Part shown: piece by piece, positions 1 to 8,280 of the stretch
Position numbering within the stretch: position 1 is the stretch's first letter
How the letters are laid out: each line of letters begins with the position of its first letter
Origin: Gluconacetobacter takamatsuzukensis
GTDB lineage: Bacteria; Pseudomonadota; Alphaproteobacteria; Acetobacterales; Acetobacteraceae
Assembly (NCBI RefSeq): GCF_014174275.1
Contig: NZ_JABEQK010000009.1
Coordinates: 62,001 to 126,000 of the forward strand
DNA: 64,000 bases
Direction of reading: 5' to 3'
Position numbers and translations under genes: made by a program
Notes under the pieces: generated by a model
Told to the model about the DNA's origin: nothing
What the model saw: only the letters and a program-made list of their open reading frames with translations
Databases searched by the model: none

Positions 1-681
1 GGGACTGTCCAGCAGCGCATGCACCACCACCGAATCCACGCCCGCCTGCGGCTTCTCCAGCCAGAAGGCACGGAACAGCGCGAATTCCTCGCCCTTCGGA
101 TTCCCCGTCCCGTCGGCGAAGCCCCGCGCCGACAGGCCGTAATTCTGCCCCTTGGCCACCGCGCGGAAATAGGACGCGCCGAGGAAGACGCAGAATTCCT
201 CCATCACCCCCGGCGTATTGATCGCATAGCGCAGCCGCAGCCCGGCAAACCCCACATTGTCCGCGACCTTCAGCTTCGGGTCGCCATAGGTGAACAGGTC
301 GGCATGATAGGGCACCGGCGCCGACTTGCCGTCCGCGACCTCATAGATCTCGATGCGGGGACGGTACAGAAAGCCGCGCGGAAAGAATTCCACGTCGAAG
401 GCCAGGTTCTGCCCGTGCCACAGCGCCTGGTCCTCGCGATAGGCGATCGAGCGATACTGGTCGAAATTCAGCTGGTCGATCGCCGACGGCAGCGTCTGGT
501 CGGGCGCGCGATAGGCACGGCGCGACAATTGTTCGGCGATCCGCCGCACCGTACCGGCGTCGAAGGGACCGGTCGGCGACGGGGCACCCGGCACATCGGC
601 ATGGGCGGCGCGCGCGCCGGCCCCCAGCATCGACAGCAGGGACACACCCGCTCCGGTCTTCACGAGATCGCGTCTTAACAT
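1..681 (-). CDS. periplasmic glucan biosynthesis protein, OpgG/OpgD family (partial)
   Basis: Acts in the periplasm on the backbone of osmoregulated periplasmic glucans. The 227 visible codons begin at ATG 681 with a purine-rich GGGAGCAAGG just upstream and run off the left edge. The N-terminus carries LRRDLVK followed by a hydrophobic stretch, a Tat-type signal, which is more typical of OpgD than OpgG. Family motifs are clear: FDQYRSIAY, the FLGASYFRA block and YGLSARGFADGTGNPKGEEF, then VHALLDSP at the edge. An opgC-like gene lies 6 kb away, which supports glucan metabolism in this neighbourhood. The C-terminal half is outside the window, so integrity cannot be judged. Family assignment is firm; choice between OpgG and OpgD is not. 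Confidence 0.9.
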   Translation of the reverse strand, partial: MLRRDLVKTGAGVSLLSMLGAGARAAHADVPGAPSPTGPFDAGTVRRIAEQLSRRAYRAPDQTLPSAIDQLNFDQYRSIAYREDQALWHGQNLAFDVEFFPRGFLYRPRIEIYEVADGKSAPVPYHADLFTYGDPKLKVADNVGFAGLRLRYAINTPGVMEEFCVFLGASYFRAVAKGQNYGLSARGFADGTGNPKGEEFALFRAFWLEKPQAGVDSVVVHALLDSP

Positions 682-783
682 CCTTGCTCCCCGAACGCCG
701 CACCCGGCGGCGTCATCCATCCATGGTCCGTCACCGGCACAGGGCACCGGCGGGTTGCGTTCCAGCGCCACGGGCGCCCTCCA

Positions 784-813
784 GCCATACAGGCAATCCG
801 TTAATCATGACAA
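784..813 (-). promoter_or_regulatory. candidate promoter for the glucan protein gene
   Basis: On the minus strand there is TTGTCA (813-808), an 18-base gap and TATGGC (789-784), about 105 bases before the ATG at 681. The -35 is good and the -10 is moderate. It is the best sigma70-like match in the 208-base gap between the two genes; nothing else was seen there. Pure pattern match. Confidence 0.25.
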
Positions 814-889
814 AGGCCTGTGGCCATATTGCGGCGCGCCGTTACAATTCCCAAACGCGAAAATCGCCCGCGCGGCGCAATGCCAGCCC

Positions 890-1231
890 TCAGCGCGGCG
901 CGAGGCGCGCGGCCAGCTCCCGCAGGGCCGGCAGGGCCGCCTGCGCCGCCCGCTCCTCGACCTCGCGGTACAGGCGCAGGATCTCCGCCCCCGCCGGCGA
1001 CAGCTCGGCCCCCCCGCCCCCACCCGGGCGGGTGGCGACCACCGGTTCCACAAAGGCCGCATTCATCGCCTCGACCAGCAGCCAGGCCCGCCGGTAGGAC
1101 ATGCCCATCGCCCGCGCGGCGCCGGAAATCGAGCCACTGGCCCCGATGGCCTCCAGCAGGCGGATCTTGCCATGCCCCAGCAGCGGCTCGTCATGCGCGT
1201 CGATCCGCACCGTCAGACGCGTCTCCTCCAT
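890..1231 (-). CDS. ModE-like winged-helix regulator (N-terminal domain only)
   Basis: A 113-residue DNA-binding protein of the ModE N-terminal / LysR-like helix-turn-helix type. The motif LLEAIGASGSISGAARAMGMSYRRAW (shown by its key pieces: GSISGAARAMGMSYRRAW, residues about 30-48) is the typical ModE recognition segment, followed by the glycine-rich GGGGGAELS wing. It lacks the two C-terminal molybdate-binding (MOP) domains of full ModE, as in many stand-alone alphaproteobacterial copies, so ligand sensing is uncertain. ATG 1231 is chosen over GTG 1240 because GGGAGAG lies 8 bases before the ATG but is too close to the GTG. No molybdate transporter is adjacent; a molybdoenzyme gene does occur far away at 46.3 kb. 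Confidence 0.8.
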   Translation of the reverse strand: MEETRLTVRIDAHDEPLLGHGKIRLLEAIGASGSISGAARAMGMSYRRAWLLVEAMNAAFVEPVVATRPGGGGGAELSPAGAEILRLYREVEERAAQAALPALRELAARLAPR

Positions 1232-1334
1232 CCGGCACACTCTCCCCGCTCCCGGTCCCGCCGGCCCTGTCCGCCGGCGCGCCGCATGCTATGCTGGAGT
1301 TCTCGCCCGCCTGTCGAGAGCGTTTTTGCCCCCC

Positions 1335-1868
1335 ATGCCGACCGCCGCCCCCCTGCCCGATCCTCGCCCGCCCCACTGGCGCGCCATGTACGCCCACGAC
1401 CTGCCCGCCGTGCTCGACATCGCGGCGCGGGTCCACCCCGCCTATCCCGAGGGCGAGGCAGTCTTCGCCGAACGGCTTGCCCTCAGCCCCGCCGGCTGCC
1501 TGGTCCTGAACGACGGCGCGGGGCTACAGGGCTATGTCCTCAGCCATCCCTGGCGCACCGCCGCCCCCCCGGCGCTCGATTGCGCGCTGGGCGCCCTGCC
1601 GGCGCGGCCGGATTGCTGGTACCTGCACGATATCGCACTGCTTCCCGCCGCCCGGGGCCGGGGCGCCCCCGCCGCCGCGCTGGCGATACTGGCCGCCCAC
1701 GCGGCCGGTGCCGGCCTGTCGCGGATCGCCCTGATCGCCACCGGCATCGCCGGAGCCTACTGGCTGCGCGCGGGCTTCACCCCGCTCGACCAGCCCGAAG
1801 CCGCCCCGATCCTCGCCAGCTACGATCCCAGGGCCCGGCTGATGATCCGCGCGGTGCAACCGGCCTGA
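1335..1868 (+). CDS. GNAT-family N-acetyltransferase
   Basis: A 177-residue protein with the GNAT fold: an N-terminal substrate-side region starting MYAHDLPAVLDIAARVHP, the acetyl-CoA pocket motif LHDIALLPAARGRGAPAAAL (residues about 98-117, R/Q-x-x-G-x-G/A variant) and a C-terminal AYWLRAGFTPLD segment typical of the last strands. Substrate is not predictable. It ends 7 bases before the end of the convergent polyol dehydrogenase gene, so no separate terminator fits between them. The reading frame is open further upstream; ATG 1335 is preferred because it begins the plausible domain, although the ATG at 1386 would also leave the fold intact. Confidence 0.75.
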   Translation: MPTAAPLPDPRPPHWRAMYAHDLPAVLDIAARVHPAYPEGEAVFAERLALSPAGCLVLNDGAGLQGYVLSHPWRTAAPPALDCALGALPARPDCWYLHDIALLPAARGRGAPAAALAILAAHAAGAGLSRIALIATGIAGAYWLRAGFTPLDQPEAAPILASYDPRARLMIRAVQPA

Positions 1869-1875
1869 CTCTCCT

Positions 1876-3357
1876 TCAGTCCGGCAGTCCACCGCATTGC
1901 ATCAGCGCGGCCCGCACGCCAATGTCGCGAATGGCCTCGCGGGCAGCGACGACGGCATCGGTCAGAGCGCGACCCTGCACATCGCGCCAGCCATCGAAGG
2001 CCGGCAGCGCCAGCGCCGCATGCAGGTCCCCCGCACCGGCCAGATCCAGCTGCGCCGCGTCCAGCGTCGGCTCGGCGGGCGTGTACGTCCCGCCCGTCTC
2101 GTCCACCCCGCGCAACGCCTCCAGATAGGCGGCAATGCCGAACGCGATCCGCCGCAGGTCGCCCCCGTCGGACAGCACGCGCCGCACCGTCTCGGTCCAG
2201 AAAACCTGGATCTTGGACGACCCATCCCCCCCGATCCGCAGCAACTGGTCCGCCATCGCGGGGTTGGAAAAGCGCCGCAATATGCTGCGCCGGTACTCCT
2301 GCGGGTCCAGTCCGGGCGGCGCCTCCAGGCGCGGAATCACGTCCAGCTCCAGATACGCATCGACAAACCGCGCCAGGTCCGGGTCGCGCAACGCCTCGTC
2401 CACCTGCCGATAACCCAGCAGAATGCCAGGGAACGCCAGCAGGATATGCGACGCGTTCAGCATCCGCACCTTCACCTGCTCGTAGCCGGTCACATCGTCG
2501 ACAAACTGGACCCCGGCCAGCTCCAGGGCCGGCCGGCCGGCACAGAACCGGTCCTCCACCACCCACTGGCAAAAATCCTCGGCCACCAGCGGCAGCCCAT
2601 CGTCCAGCCCGCTGGCGTCGTTCAGCGCCCGGGCGATCGTCGCGTCGACCGAGGGCGTGATGCGATCGACCATGCCGTTGGGAAAGGTGACATGCGCCTC
2701 GATCCACGCCGCCAGTTCCGGATCGCGCGCCCGGGCAAACCCCAGGAACGCGGTCCGCGCCACATCGCCATTATGGCGCAGATTGTCGCAGGACAGCACG
2801 GTAAACGGCCCCACCCCGGCAGCCCGGCGCCGGGCCAGCGCCTCGACGACATAGCCGAAAATCGTCGCCGGCAGGGCGCCCCCGGCCAGGTCGGCCCGCA
2901 CGGCGGCGGTATCCAGCCGGAATTCCCCCGTCCGCTCGTCGATACTGTAGCCGCCCTCGGTAATCGTCATGCTCACGATGCGCACCGCCGGGTCGGCCAG
3001 CAGGTCCAGCACCGCCCGCGGGTCGGCGGGCGCCAGCAGATAGGCACGCAGCGCACCGATCACCCGCACCGTGCGCCCACCGTCCGGCGCCGCCTCGGTC
3101 AGGGAATAGAGGCAATCCTGCGCCGTGAACTCCGCGGCCTTGCGCTCGGACCGCGCACCCGCCGTCAGCCCGACCCCGGCAATCCCCCACCCCTGCTGCC
3201 CCGCCCCCGCCAGGCAGCGATCGACATAGAAGGCCTCGTGGGCACGAAAGAAATTCCCGACCCCGAAATGCACGATGCCGGACCCGATGGCGGCCGGGTC
3301 GTAGCGGGGGCCTGACACACCCGCCGGCAGGGATGCGAGGCTCGTCCGGTTCAGCAT
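1876..3357 (-). CDS. mannitol 2-dehydrogenase-family polyol dehydrogenase
   Basis: NAD(P)-dependent, zinc-free long-chain polyol dehydrogenase that interconverts a hexitol such as mannitol with a ketose such as fructose. It is 493 residues, the same length as the Pseudomonas fluorescens enzyme. The N-terminal Rossmann region shows IVHFGVGNFFRAH (residues 28-40). The catalytic set is visible: Asn in SCDNLRHNGD (about 192) and the K-x4-N-x2-H motif VKVRMLNASH with Lys296, Asn301 and His304. Its start overlaps the end of the upstream FUSC gene by 7 bases, which implies cotranscription. Sugar-alcohol oxidation is a hallmark of acetic acid bacteria. Fructuronate or arabinitol specificity cannot be excluded. 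Confidence 0.9.
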   Translation of the reverse strand: MLNRTSLASLPAGVSGPRYDPAAIGSGIVHFGVGNFFRAHEAFYVDRCLAGAGQQGWGIAGVGLTAGARSERKAAEFTAQDCLYSLTEAAPDGGRTVRVIGALRAYLLAPADPRAVLDLLADPAVRIVSMTITEGGYSIDERTGEFRLDTAAVRADLAGGALPATIFGYVVEALARRRAAGVGPFTVLSCDNLRHNGDVARTAFLGFARARDPELAAWIEAHVTFPNGMVDRITPSVDATIARALNDASGLDDGLPLVAEDFCQWVVEDRFCAGRPALELAGVQFVDDVTGYEQVKVRMLNASHILLAFPGILLGYRQVDEALRDPDLARFVDAYLELDVIPRLEAPPGLDPQEYRRSILRRFSNPAMADQLLRIGGDGSSKIQVFWTETVRRVLSDGGDLRRIAFGIAAYLEALRGVDETGGTYTPAEPTLDAAQLDLAGAGDLHAALALPAFDGWRDVQGRALTDAVVAAREAIRDIGVRAALMQCGGLPD

Positions 3358-4469
3358 GGCGCCTGTCCTCCGCTCTTGTTTTCCTCTGCATATGGCGGCG
3401 CCGTCCCGTCAGACCAGACCGCCTGCACCGCGCGTTCCAGATCCTCGTGCAGCATCCCCAGCGTGAACTGCATGGGCGGGCTCCAGTACGCACCCGGCGG
3501 ATGCAGCACCGCCAGCACGCTCGCCGCATCCTCGCGCGCGATCCGCCGGCGACCGCGCGCGGCGCGCGCGCACCGCCGCGAAAGCTGCGACAGCACGCGC
3601 GCCAGCGCCCGCCGCTCGGTATCCAGCGCGGCATCCACGGTCGGCAGTTCCCCCGCCTCGGTCGCCGCCCGGGCGGCGAAGACCGCGCTGCCGCGCAGGC
3701 GCCGCAGCAGGCCGGGCAGCACATCCAGCAGCGGGTCGGGCCGCCGGCGCAGCGCCCGCAGCCCCTCCACCCGGGTCTCGGCCACCGCGCCGTAGATTTC
3801 CTGCAGATGGGTGCGGCAGGCCTCGTCGATCGTCTCGATCGCATCATGGTCCAGCTCGCCGCGCAGCGCCCGGTCCAGCAGGTCCGCAATGTCGGCGATC
3901 AACCGGCCCGAGGCCGTCAGCACATCCCCCCGCGCCGCATCGTGCAGCACGAACATCGTGACCACCAGCGAGGTCACGACCCCGATCAGGATCGAGACGA
4001 TCCTGTCCAGCGGCCGCAGGAACGGGTCGCCGCTGATGGGAAACAGCAGCACGATCATCAGCGTCACGGCGGCAAAGCGCAGGTTCGGCCGCGCCGCCGC
4101 CAGCAGCGCCAGCGGCGTCAGCACCAGCCAGAAGGCCAGCCAGCCCGGCAGCATCCCGGTCTGCACCAGCAGGATCGCGAACAGCCCCGCCCCCGCGCCC
4201 ACCAGCGTGCCCACGATCTGGTCCCGCCCGGTGGTCAGGGTCTGGGTAATGCGGCTCTGCGTGACGATCACCGACGTGATCACCGACCAGACCGGCTCGT
4301 GCAGATGCACCGCCCGCGCCAGCAGGTCCGACAGCAGGACCGACACCAGCAGCCGCGCCGCCTGGCGGATCTCGGCCCCCCGGGGCTCCAGCACCCGGCG
4401 GATCGCTCCCCAGCGCGCGGGCGGCGGCGCGGGCGGCGCATCCGCCGCCTTCAAGGCCTCATGGTCCAT
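3351..4469 (-). CDS. FUSC-family inner-membrane protein
   Basis: A 372-residue membrane protein of the fusaric-acid-resistance (FUSC/YccS-like) type. After a cytoplasmic N-terminus it has about six hydrophobic segments between residues 38 and 175 (for example WSVITSVIVTQS, LVGAGAGLFAILLV, ILIGVVTSLVVTMFVL), followed by a long soluble helical C-terminal domain rich in Arg and Ala. Such proteins are thought to move aromatic acids or other toxic organics, usually with MFP and outer-membrane partners; none is present here. It starts 15 bases after the HtrA gene and overlaps the polyol dehydrogenase start, so the three genes probably form one transcript. Substrate unknown. Confidence 0.82.
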   Translation of the reverse strand: MDHEALKAADAPPAPPPARWGAIRRVLEPRGAEIRQAARLLVSVLLSDLLARAVHLHEPVWSVITSVIVTQSRITQTLTTGRDQIVGTLVGAGAGLFAILLVQTGMLPGWLAFWLVLTPLALLAAARPNLRFAAVTLMIVLLFPISGDPFLRPLDRIVSILIGVVTSLVVTMFVLHDAARGDVLTASGRLIADIADLLDRALRGELDHDAIETIDEACRTHLQEIYGAVAETRVEGLRALRRRPDPLLDVLPGLLRRLRGSAVFAARAATEAGELPTVDAALDTERRALARVLSQLSRRCARAARGRRRIAREDAASVLAVLHPPGAYWSPPMQFTLGMLHEDLERAVQAVWSDGTAPPYAEENKSGGQAPC

Positions 4470-4484
4470 GGTTCGGCGATGGCG

Positions 4485-6062
4485 TTATTTGGCGTCGTCC
4501 GCCAGTTGCAGCGGCACCCAGCGCAGGCCGTCGCCATTCTGCACCAGCAGCAGGATCGACCGCCGGTGCTTCGCCCGCGCGGCCTCCACCAGCCGCCGCA
4601 GGTCGGCGGGGGTCGCAACCTCCGCCTGCTGCACCTGGGTGATCACGTCGCCGGGGCGCAGGCCGTGATCCGCCGCCGACCCGTCCTGGGCCACGCTGGT
4701 CACGACCACGCCCTTCTGCCCCTCGACCAGGTTGAATTTCTGGCGGGCCACATCGTCGATCGCCCCCACGGTCAGGCCCAGCCCCTGAAGCTGCACGCTG
4801 CCCTGCGCCTTGGCATCGGGCTTGGGCGCCGGGGCCTCCTTGGGGTCCTCGGGCAACGCGCCGACCGTGACCGAGGCCGTTACCGCCTGGCCATGCCGCC
4901 AGACGCCCAGCTTCACCACCTGCCCGGGCGCGGTATCGGCCATCAGGCGCGGCAGGGCACGACCGTCGATCTCCTTGCCGTTCAGGGTCTGGATCACGTC
5001 GCCGACCTGCAACTTGGCGGCCGCCGCCGGCCCCTTGGCCTCGACGCCGGCAATCAGCGCGCCATGGGCCGCCTTCAGCCCCAGCCCGTCGGCAATGTCC
5101 TGCGTCACGTCCTGGATGCGCACGCCGATCCACCCGCGCGACACCTTTCCGGTCCGGCGCAGCTGGTCGATGATCCCCCGCGCCTCGGCCGAAGGGATCG
5201 AGAACCCGATCCCGATCGACCCGCCCGAGGGCGAGTAGATCGCGGTATTGATCCCGATCACCTGCCCCTGCATGTCGAACAGCGGCCCGCCTGAATTGCC
5301 CTTGTTGATCGGCGCATCGGTCTGGATGAAATCGTCGTACGGCCCCTGCTCGATATTGCGTCCGCGCGACGAGATGATGCCCGCCGTCACCGTGCCCGAC
5401 AGGCCGAACGGGTTGCCGATCGCCAGCACCCAGTCGCCGACCCGCGCATGGTCGCTGTCGCCGAAGGCCACGGCCGGCAGCGGATGGGGCGTCTCCACCT
5501 TCAGCACCGCCAGGTCGGTCCGGTCGTCATGGCCCAGCACCTTGGCCTTGAGCACGGTATTGTCCTGCAACGTCACCGTGATCTGGTCCGCATGTCGGAT
5601 GACATGGTTGTTGGTGACGACGATCCCCGAGGCATCGATGATAAAGCCCGATCCCAGGGCCTGCATCTTGCGCGGCGCGGCCTCGGGGCCGTTCTGGTGG
5701 CTCATGAAATCATGGAAGAATTTCTCGAAGGGCGAGCCTTCGGGAAAATTCGGGATCTGCGGCGCGTCCTCGCCGTCGCCGTCCTGCTCCCCGTCATCGT
5801 CCCCCGGCTTGACCGTCTCGGTGGTCGAGACATTGACCACCGCCGGCAGCAGCCGCGCCGCCAGGTCGGCAAAACTGTCGGGCGTGCCCCGCCCCGGCGC
5901 GGGCAGGCGGATCGCCGGCGCGGCATCGGCCTGCGGCGGCGCCGGCGGGGGCGCCACCATCGCGGGCTGGGCCCACGCGGCACCCGCCGCGCTCAGGGAC
6001 AGGGAAACCGCCAGCCCGACGGCGGCGAACGGACGGTGGGAAACCGGAACAGGCAGGGACAT
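4485..6062 (-). CDS. periplasmic HtrA/DegP-type serine protease (Do family)
   Basis: Envelope quality-control protease and chaperone of 525 residues. A Sec signal peptide ends at AAGAAWAQP (about residue 32). The trypsin-like domain shows all three catalytic residues: His153 in VVTNNHVI, Asp183 in RTDLAVLKV and Ser257 in NKGNSGGPLF. Two PDZ domains follow, the first from about residue 305 (SRGWIGVRIQDV) and the second from about 425 (LGLTVGAIDDVARQKFN), ending in VQNGDGLRWVPLQLA. An acidic Asp/Glu/Gly-rich insert lies at residues 87-100. It heads the run with the FUSC and polyol dehydrogenase genes. DegP, DegQ and MucD types cannot be separated by eye. Confidence 0.95.
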   Translation of the reverse strand: MSLPVPVSHRPFAAVGLAVSLSLSAAGAAWAQPAMVAPPPAPPQADAAPAIRLPAPGRGTPDSFADLAARLLPAVVNVSTTETVKPGDDDGEQDGDGEDAPQIPNFPEGSPFEKFFHDFMSHQNGPEAAPRKMQALGSGFIIDASGIVVTNNHVIRHADQITVTLQDNTVLKAKVLGHDDRTDLAVLKVETPHPLPAVAFGDSDHARVGDWVLAIGNPFGLSGTVTAGIISSRGRNIEQGPYDDFIQTDAPINKGNSGGPLFDMQGQVIGINTAIYSPSGGSIGIGFSIPSAEARGIIDQLRRTGKVSRGWIGVRIQDVTQDIADGLGLKAAHGALIAGVEAKGPAAAAKLQVGDVIQTLNGKEIDGRALPRLMADTAPGQVVKLGVWRHGQAVTASVTVGALPEDPKEAPAPKPDAKAQGSVQLQGLGLTVGAIDDVARQKFNLVEGQKGVVVTSVAQDGSAADHGLRPGDVITQVQQAEVATPADLRRLVEAARAKHRRSILLLVQNGDGLRWVPLQLADDAK

Positions 6063-6159
6063 CGGGTAAAGCGCTTCCAGCAGTCAGATCGTCGTGACCC
6101 GCTATCCTAGAGCATGATCGCGCCGGAATCGAAAGGGCGGACCCGCGCCCCGCCGTCGA

Positions 6160-6834
6160 TCAGCCCCCGTGGGCGAACGCGCCCGCCGGGGCCCCCGTCA
6201 GTTCCACCAGCCAGCGCGCGACCGCCTCGCCCAGCAGCAGATATCCCCGGTCGCCCATATGCAGCCCGTCGGGCGACAGCTCGTCGCGGTCCATCCCCAG
6301 CTCCGCGCACCAGGATTTCATGCGCGCATAACGGCCGAAGACCGGAATCCCCAGCTCCGCGCCGATGCGATGCACCGCCGGGACAAAGGGCGGAAAGGCC
6401 GCGCACTCCTCCAGCATCCGGCAATATTGCGGATCGATCAGCGCCAGGTCGGCGCCCGTGGCGCGGGTGGCCAGCAGATCCCGGCGCGTCAGTTCCTCGT
6501 AGGTCTCCAGTTTCACGCCCTGCCAGGCATCGTTGCTGCCGGTCTGCCACATCACCAGGTCCGAATCGTCGGCCAGCACGGCGGGCAGCCGGTCATGCAT
6601 CTCCTGCGCCCCGTTGCCGCCGATCCCGCGATTGATCACCGTCAGCCCCCCGGCCACGAACGGCGCCAGGGTCCGTTCGAACACGGGGGCGAATCCGTGC
6701 TCCGGACTGCTGGCCCCGATCCCCTCGGTGGTCGAGGACCCGAACAGGGTCACGCGTACCGGCAGGCCGCGCCGCAGCCGGTCGGTCAGGCGCGGCAGGA
6801 CGGGCGAGGGCGAAAGGTCGGTCGCATCGTTCAT
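6160..6834 (-). CDS. SGNH/GDSL-family hydrolase
   Basis: A 224-residue esterase-like protein. SGNH blocks are visible: block I VTLFGSSTTEGIG with the nucleophile Ser at about 30, the block II/III glycines and Asn in INRGIGGNGAQEM and WQTGSNDAWQG, and block V DELSPDGLHMGDRG with the Asp-x-x-His pair. No signal peptide is seen, so it should act in the cytoplasm unless exported otherwise. Its ATG overlaps the stop codon of the upstream OpgC-like gene by one base (TGATG), a sign of translational coupling. The pairing suggests a role in attaching or removing acyl substituents made available with OpgC, but this is inference; the substrate is unknown. Confidence 0.85.
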   Translation of the reverse strand: MNDATDLSPSPVLPRLTDRLRRGLPVRVTLFGSSTTEGIGASSPEHGFAPVFERTLAPFVAGGLTVINRGIGGNGAQEMHDRLPAVLADDSDLVMWQTGSNDAWQGVKLETYEELTRRDLLATRATGADLALIDPQYCRMLEECAAFPPFVPAVHRIGAELGIPVFGRYARMKSWCAELGMDRDELSPDGLHMGDRGYLLLGEAVARWLVELTGAPAGAFAHGG

Positions 6835-8057
6835 CAATGGGCTCTTTCCAATACGGTCGCGGCGGGGGCCGGATTGCCACGCCCCTCGGCCGGAGGGCGC
6901 GCCGCCTGACGCTGTTTCTGCCTGACCCGGGCCCGGTCGAGAACCGTCGCCAGCTCCCACAGGATCGTGAAGCCGATCACATTCACCGCGACCTGCAATA
7001 TCCAGCCCGACCCGAATGAGGTAAAGACCAGCCGCGCATACAGGTCGATCACCGTCCCGGCGGCGAAGACTTCCAGCGAATGCCGCCCGAACAGCGCCAT
7101 CACCCGCCCCACCCGCCCTTCGGCGGCCCCACGCACACCGTGCGAGGACTGGACCAGGTAGAAGATCGCCAGCACGTCCAGCAGCCGCAGCGGCGCCAGC
7201 ACGCTCTTGTCCGGCGCGGTCAGGGCAAAGGGCCGCAGGTCCGGCAGGCCCCATTGCTGCCAGGGAAAGGCCTCCAGCGCCGACACCGCCAGGTACAGGC
7301 CGCACACCAGCCGCAGCCAGCCCCGACGCGGCAGGCTGCCGTCGTGCCGCCCCGCCACCACGGCGGCGCAGGCCCCGAGCGTGAACAGGAACTGCCAGGC
7401 CAGCGGGTCGAAATACCAGCCGTCCGGGTCCAGCCAGTTGGGGAAATTGATCGACGGGTCCAGGTTGATCAGCAGCCACAACCCGCCGCTCAGCCCCAGC
7501 GTCAGCCACAGGCTGGTCCGCATCATCAGGTAGATCAGCGGAAAGACGCCCAGCAGCACCATGTACAGCGGCAGGATGTTCAGGTTGCTGGGCAACGCGT
7601 CCAGGAACATGACCCGCCAGAACGAACTCAGCCCATGCGCCAGCTCGGGCTCCAGAAAATCGACCGGCACGGGCCAGAAGGCCCGCCAGTAGCGGATGGT
7701 GGCCGTCGTCACCACCACCATGACGGCCTGGAAGACGTACAGCCGCACGCAGCGCCGCCACACCCGGCCCACCCCGGCCCGCAGCCCCACCCGCTCGAAA
7801 TTCCGGCCATAGGCCAGCCACGAGGCATAGCCCGCCAGCAGCACGAAGATCTCCGCCGCATCGGCAAAGCCGACATTGCGCAACGTGAAGCGGTTCAGCA
7901 CGTTCTGGGGAATATGGTCGACGAACATCATCAGCAGCGCGACCCCGCGCAGCGCGTCGATCCGGTGGTCGCGCCGGCCGCCGGGCGGCCGGGCACCCGC
8001 CGTCGCCCCCTCTCCTGACCCGGATGCGACCTGCGGGAGAGGCGCGGATGCAGTCAT
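6834..8057 (-). CDS. opgC: OpgC-type membrane acyltransferase (periplasmic glucan decoration)
   Basis: Integral membrane protein of 407 residues of the OpgC family, which transfers succinyl (or other acyl) groups to osmoregulated periplasmic glucans. The diagnostic N-terminal motif is RRDHRIDALRGVALLMMFVDHIP, here visible as RIDALRGVALLMMFVDHIP, followed by EIFVLLAGYASWLAYG and about nine more hydrophobic segments. ATG 8057 is preferred over the upstream GTG 8105 because AGGAG lies 11 bases before it. Translationally coupled to the SGNH hydrolase. A gene for the glucan backbone protein lies at the left edge of the window. Family call is firm; the transferred group is inferred. Confidence 0.88.
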   Translation of the reverse strand: MTASAPLPQVASGSGEGATAGARPPGGRRDHRIDALRGVALLMMFVDHIPQNVLNRFTLRNVGFADAAEIFVLLAGYASWLAYGRNFERVGLRAGVGRVWRRCVRLYVFQAVMVVVTTATIRYWRAFWPVPVDFLEPELAHGLSSFWRVMFLDALPSNLNILPLYMVLLGVFPLIYLMMRTSLWLTLGLSGGLWLLINLDPSINFPNWLDPDGWYFDPLAWQFLFTLGACAAVVAGRHDGSLPRRGWLRLVCGLYLAVSALEAFPWQQWGLPDLRPFALTAPDKSVLAPLRLLDVLAIFYLVQSSHGVRGAAEGRVGRVMALFGRHSLEVFAAGTVIDLYARLVFTSFGSGWILQVAVNVIGFTILWELATVLDRARVRQKQRQAARPPAEGRGNPAPAATVLERAH

Positions 8058-8280
8058 GTCAGCCGGTTCTCCTGCCCGCCGCGACCCTGCGGCGTCTTTC
8101 GACACATGGAGCGGAACCGCTCCCCACTCCAGTGCCGTTGCGATTTCTTACATATGCCCCGAACACGCCCGCGCGACCATTCCGATTTGCGCGCCGATGG
8201 TTTTCGCCTATGTCCGGGCAACGACGCGGCCACATGATGGCGCACCCACGCCCCGCGCGGCCGCCAGGGAAGGACAGACC

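Noticed and set aside
6160-7821. 553-codon minus frame as one protein
   Set aside because: The upstream part is an out-of-phase reading of opgC; the SGNH hydrolase starts at ATG 6834 overlapping the opgC stop.
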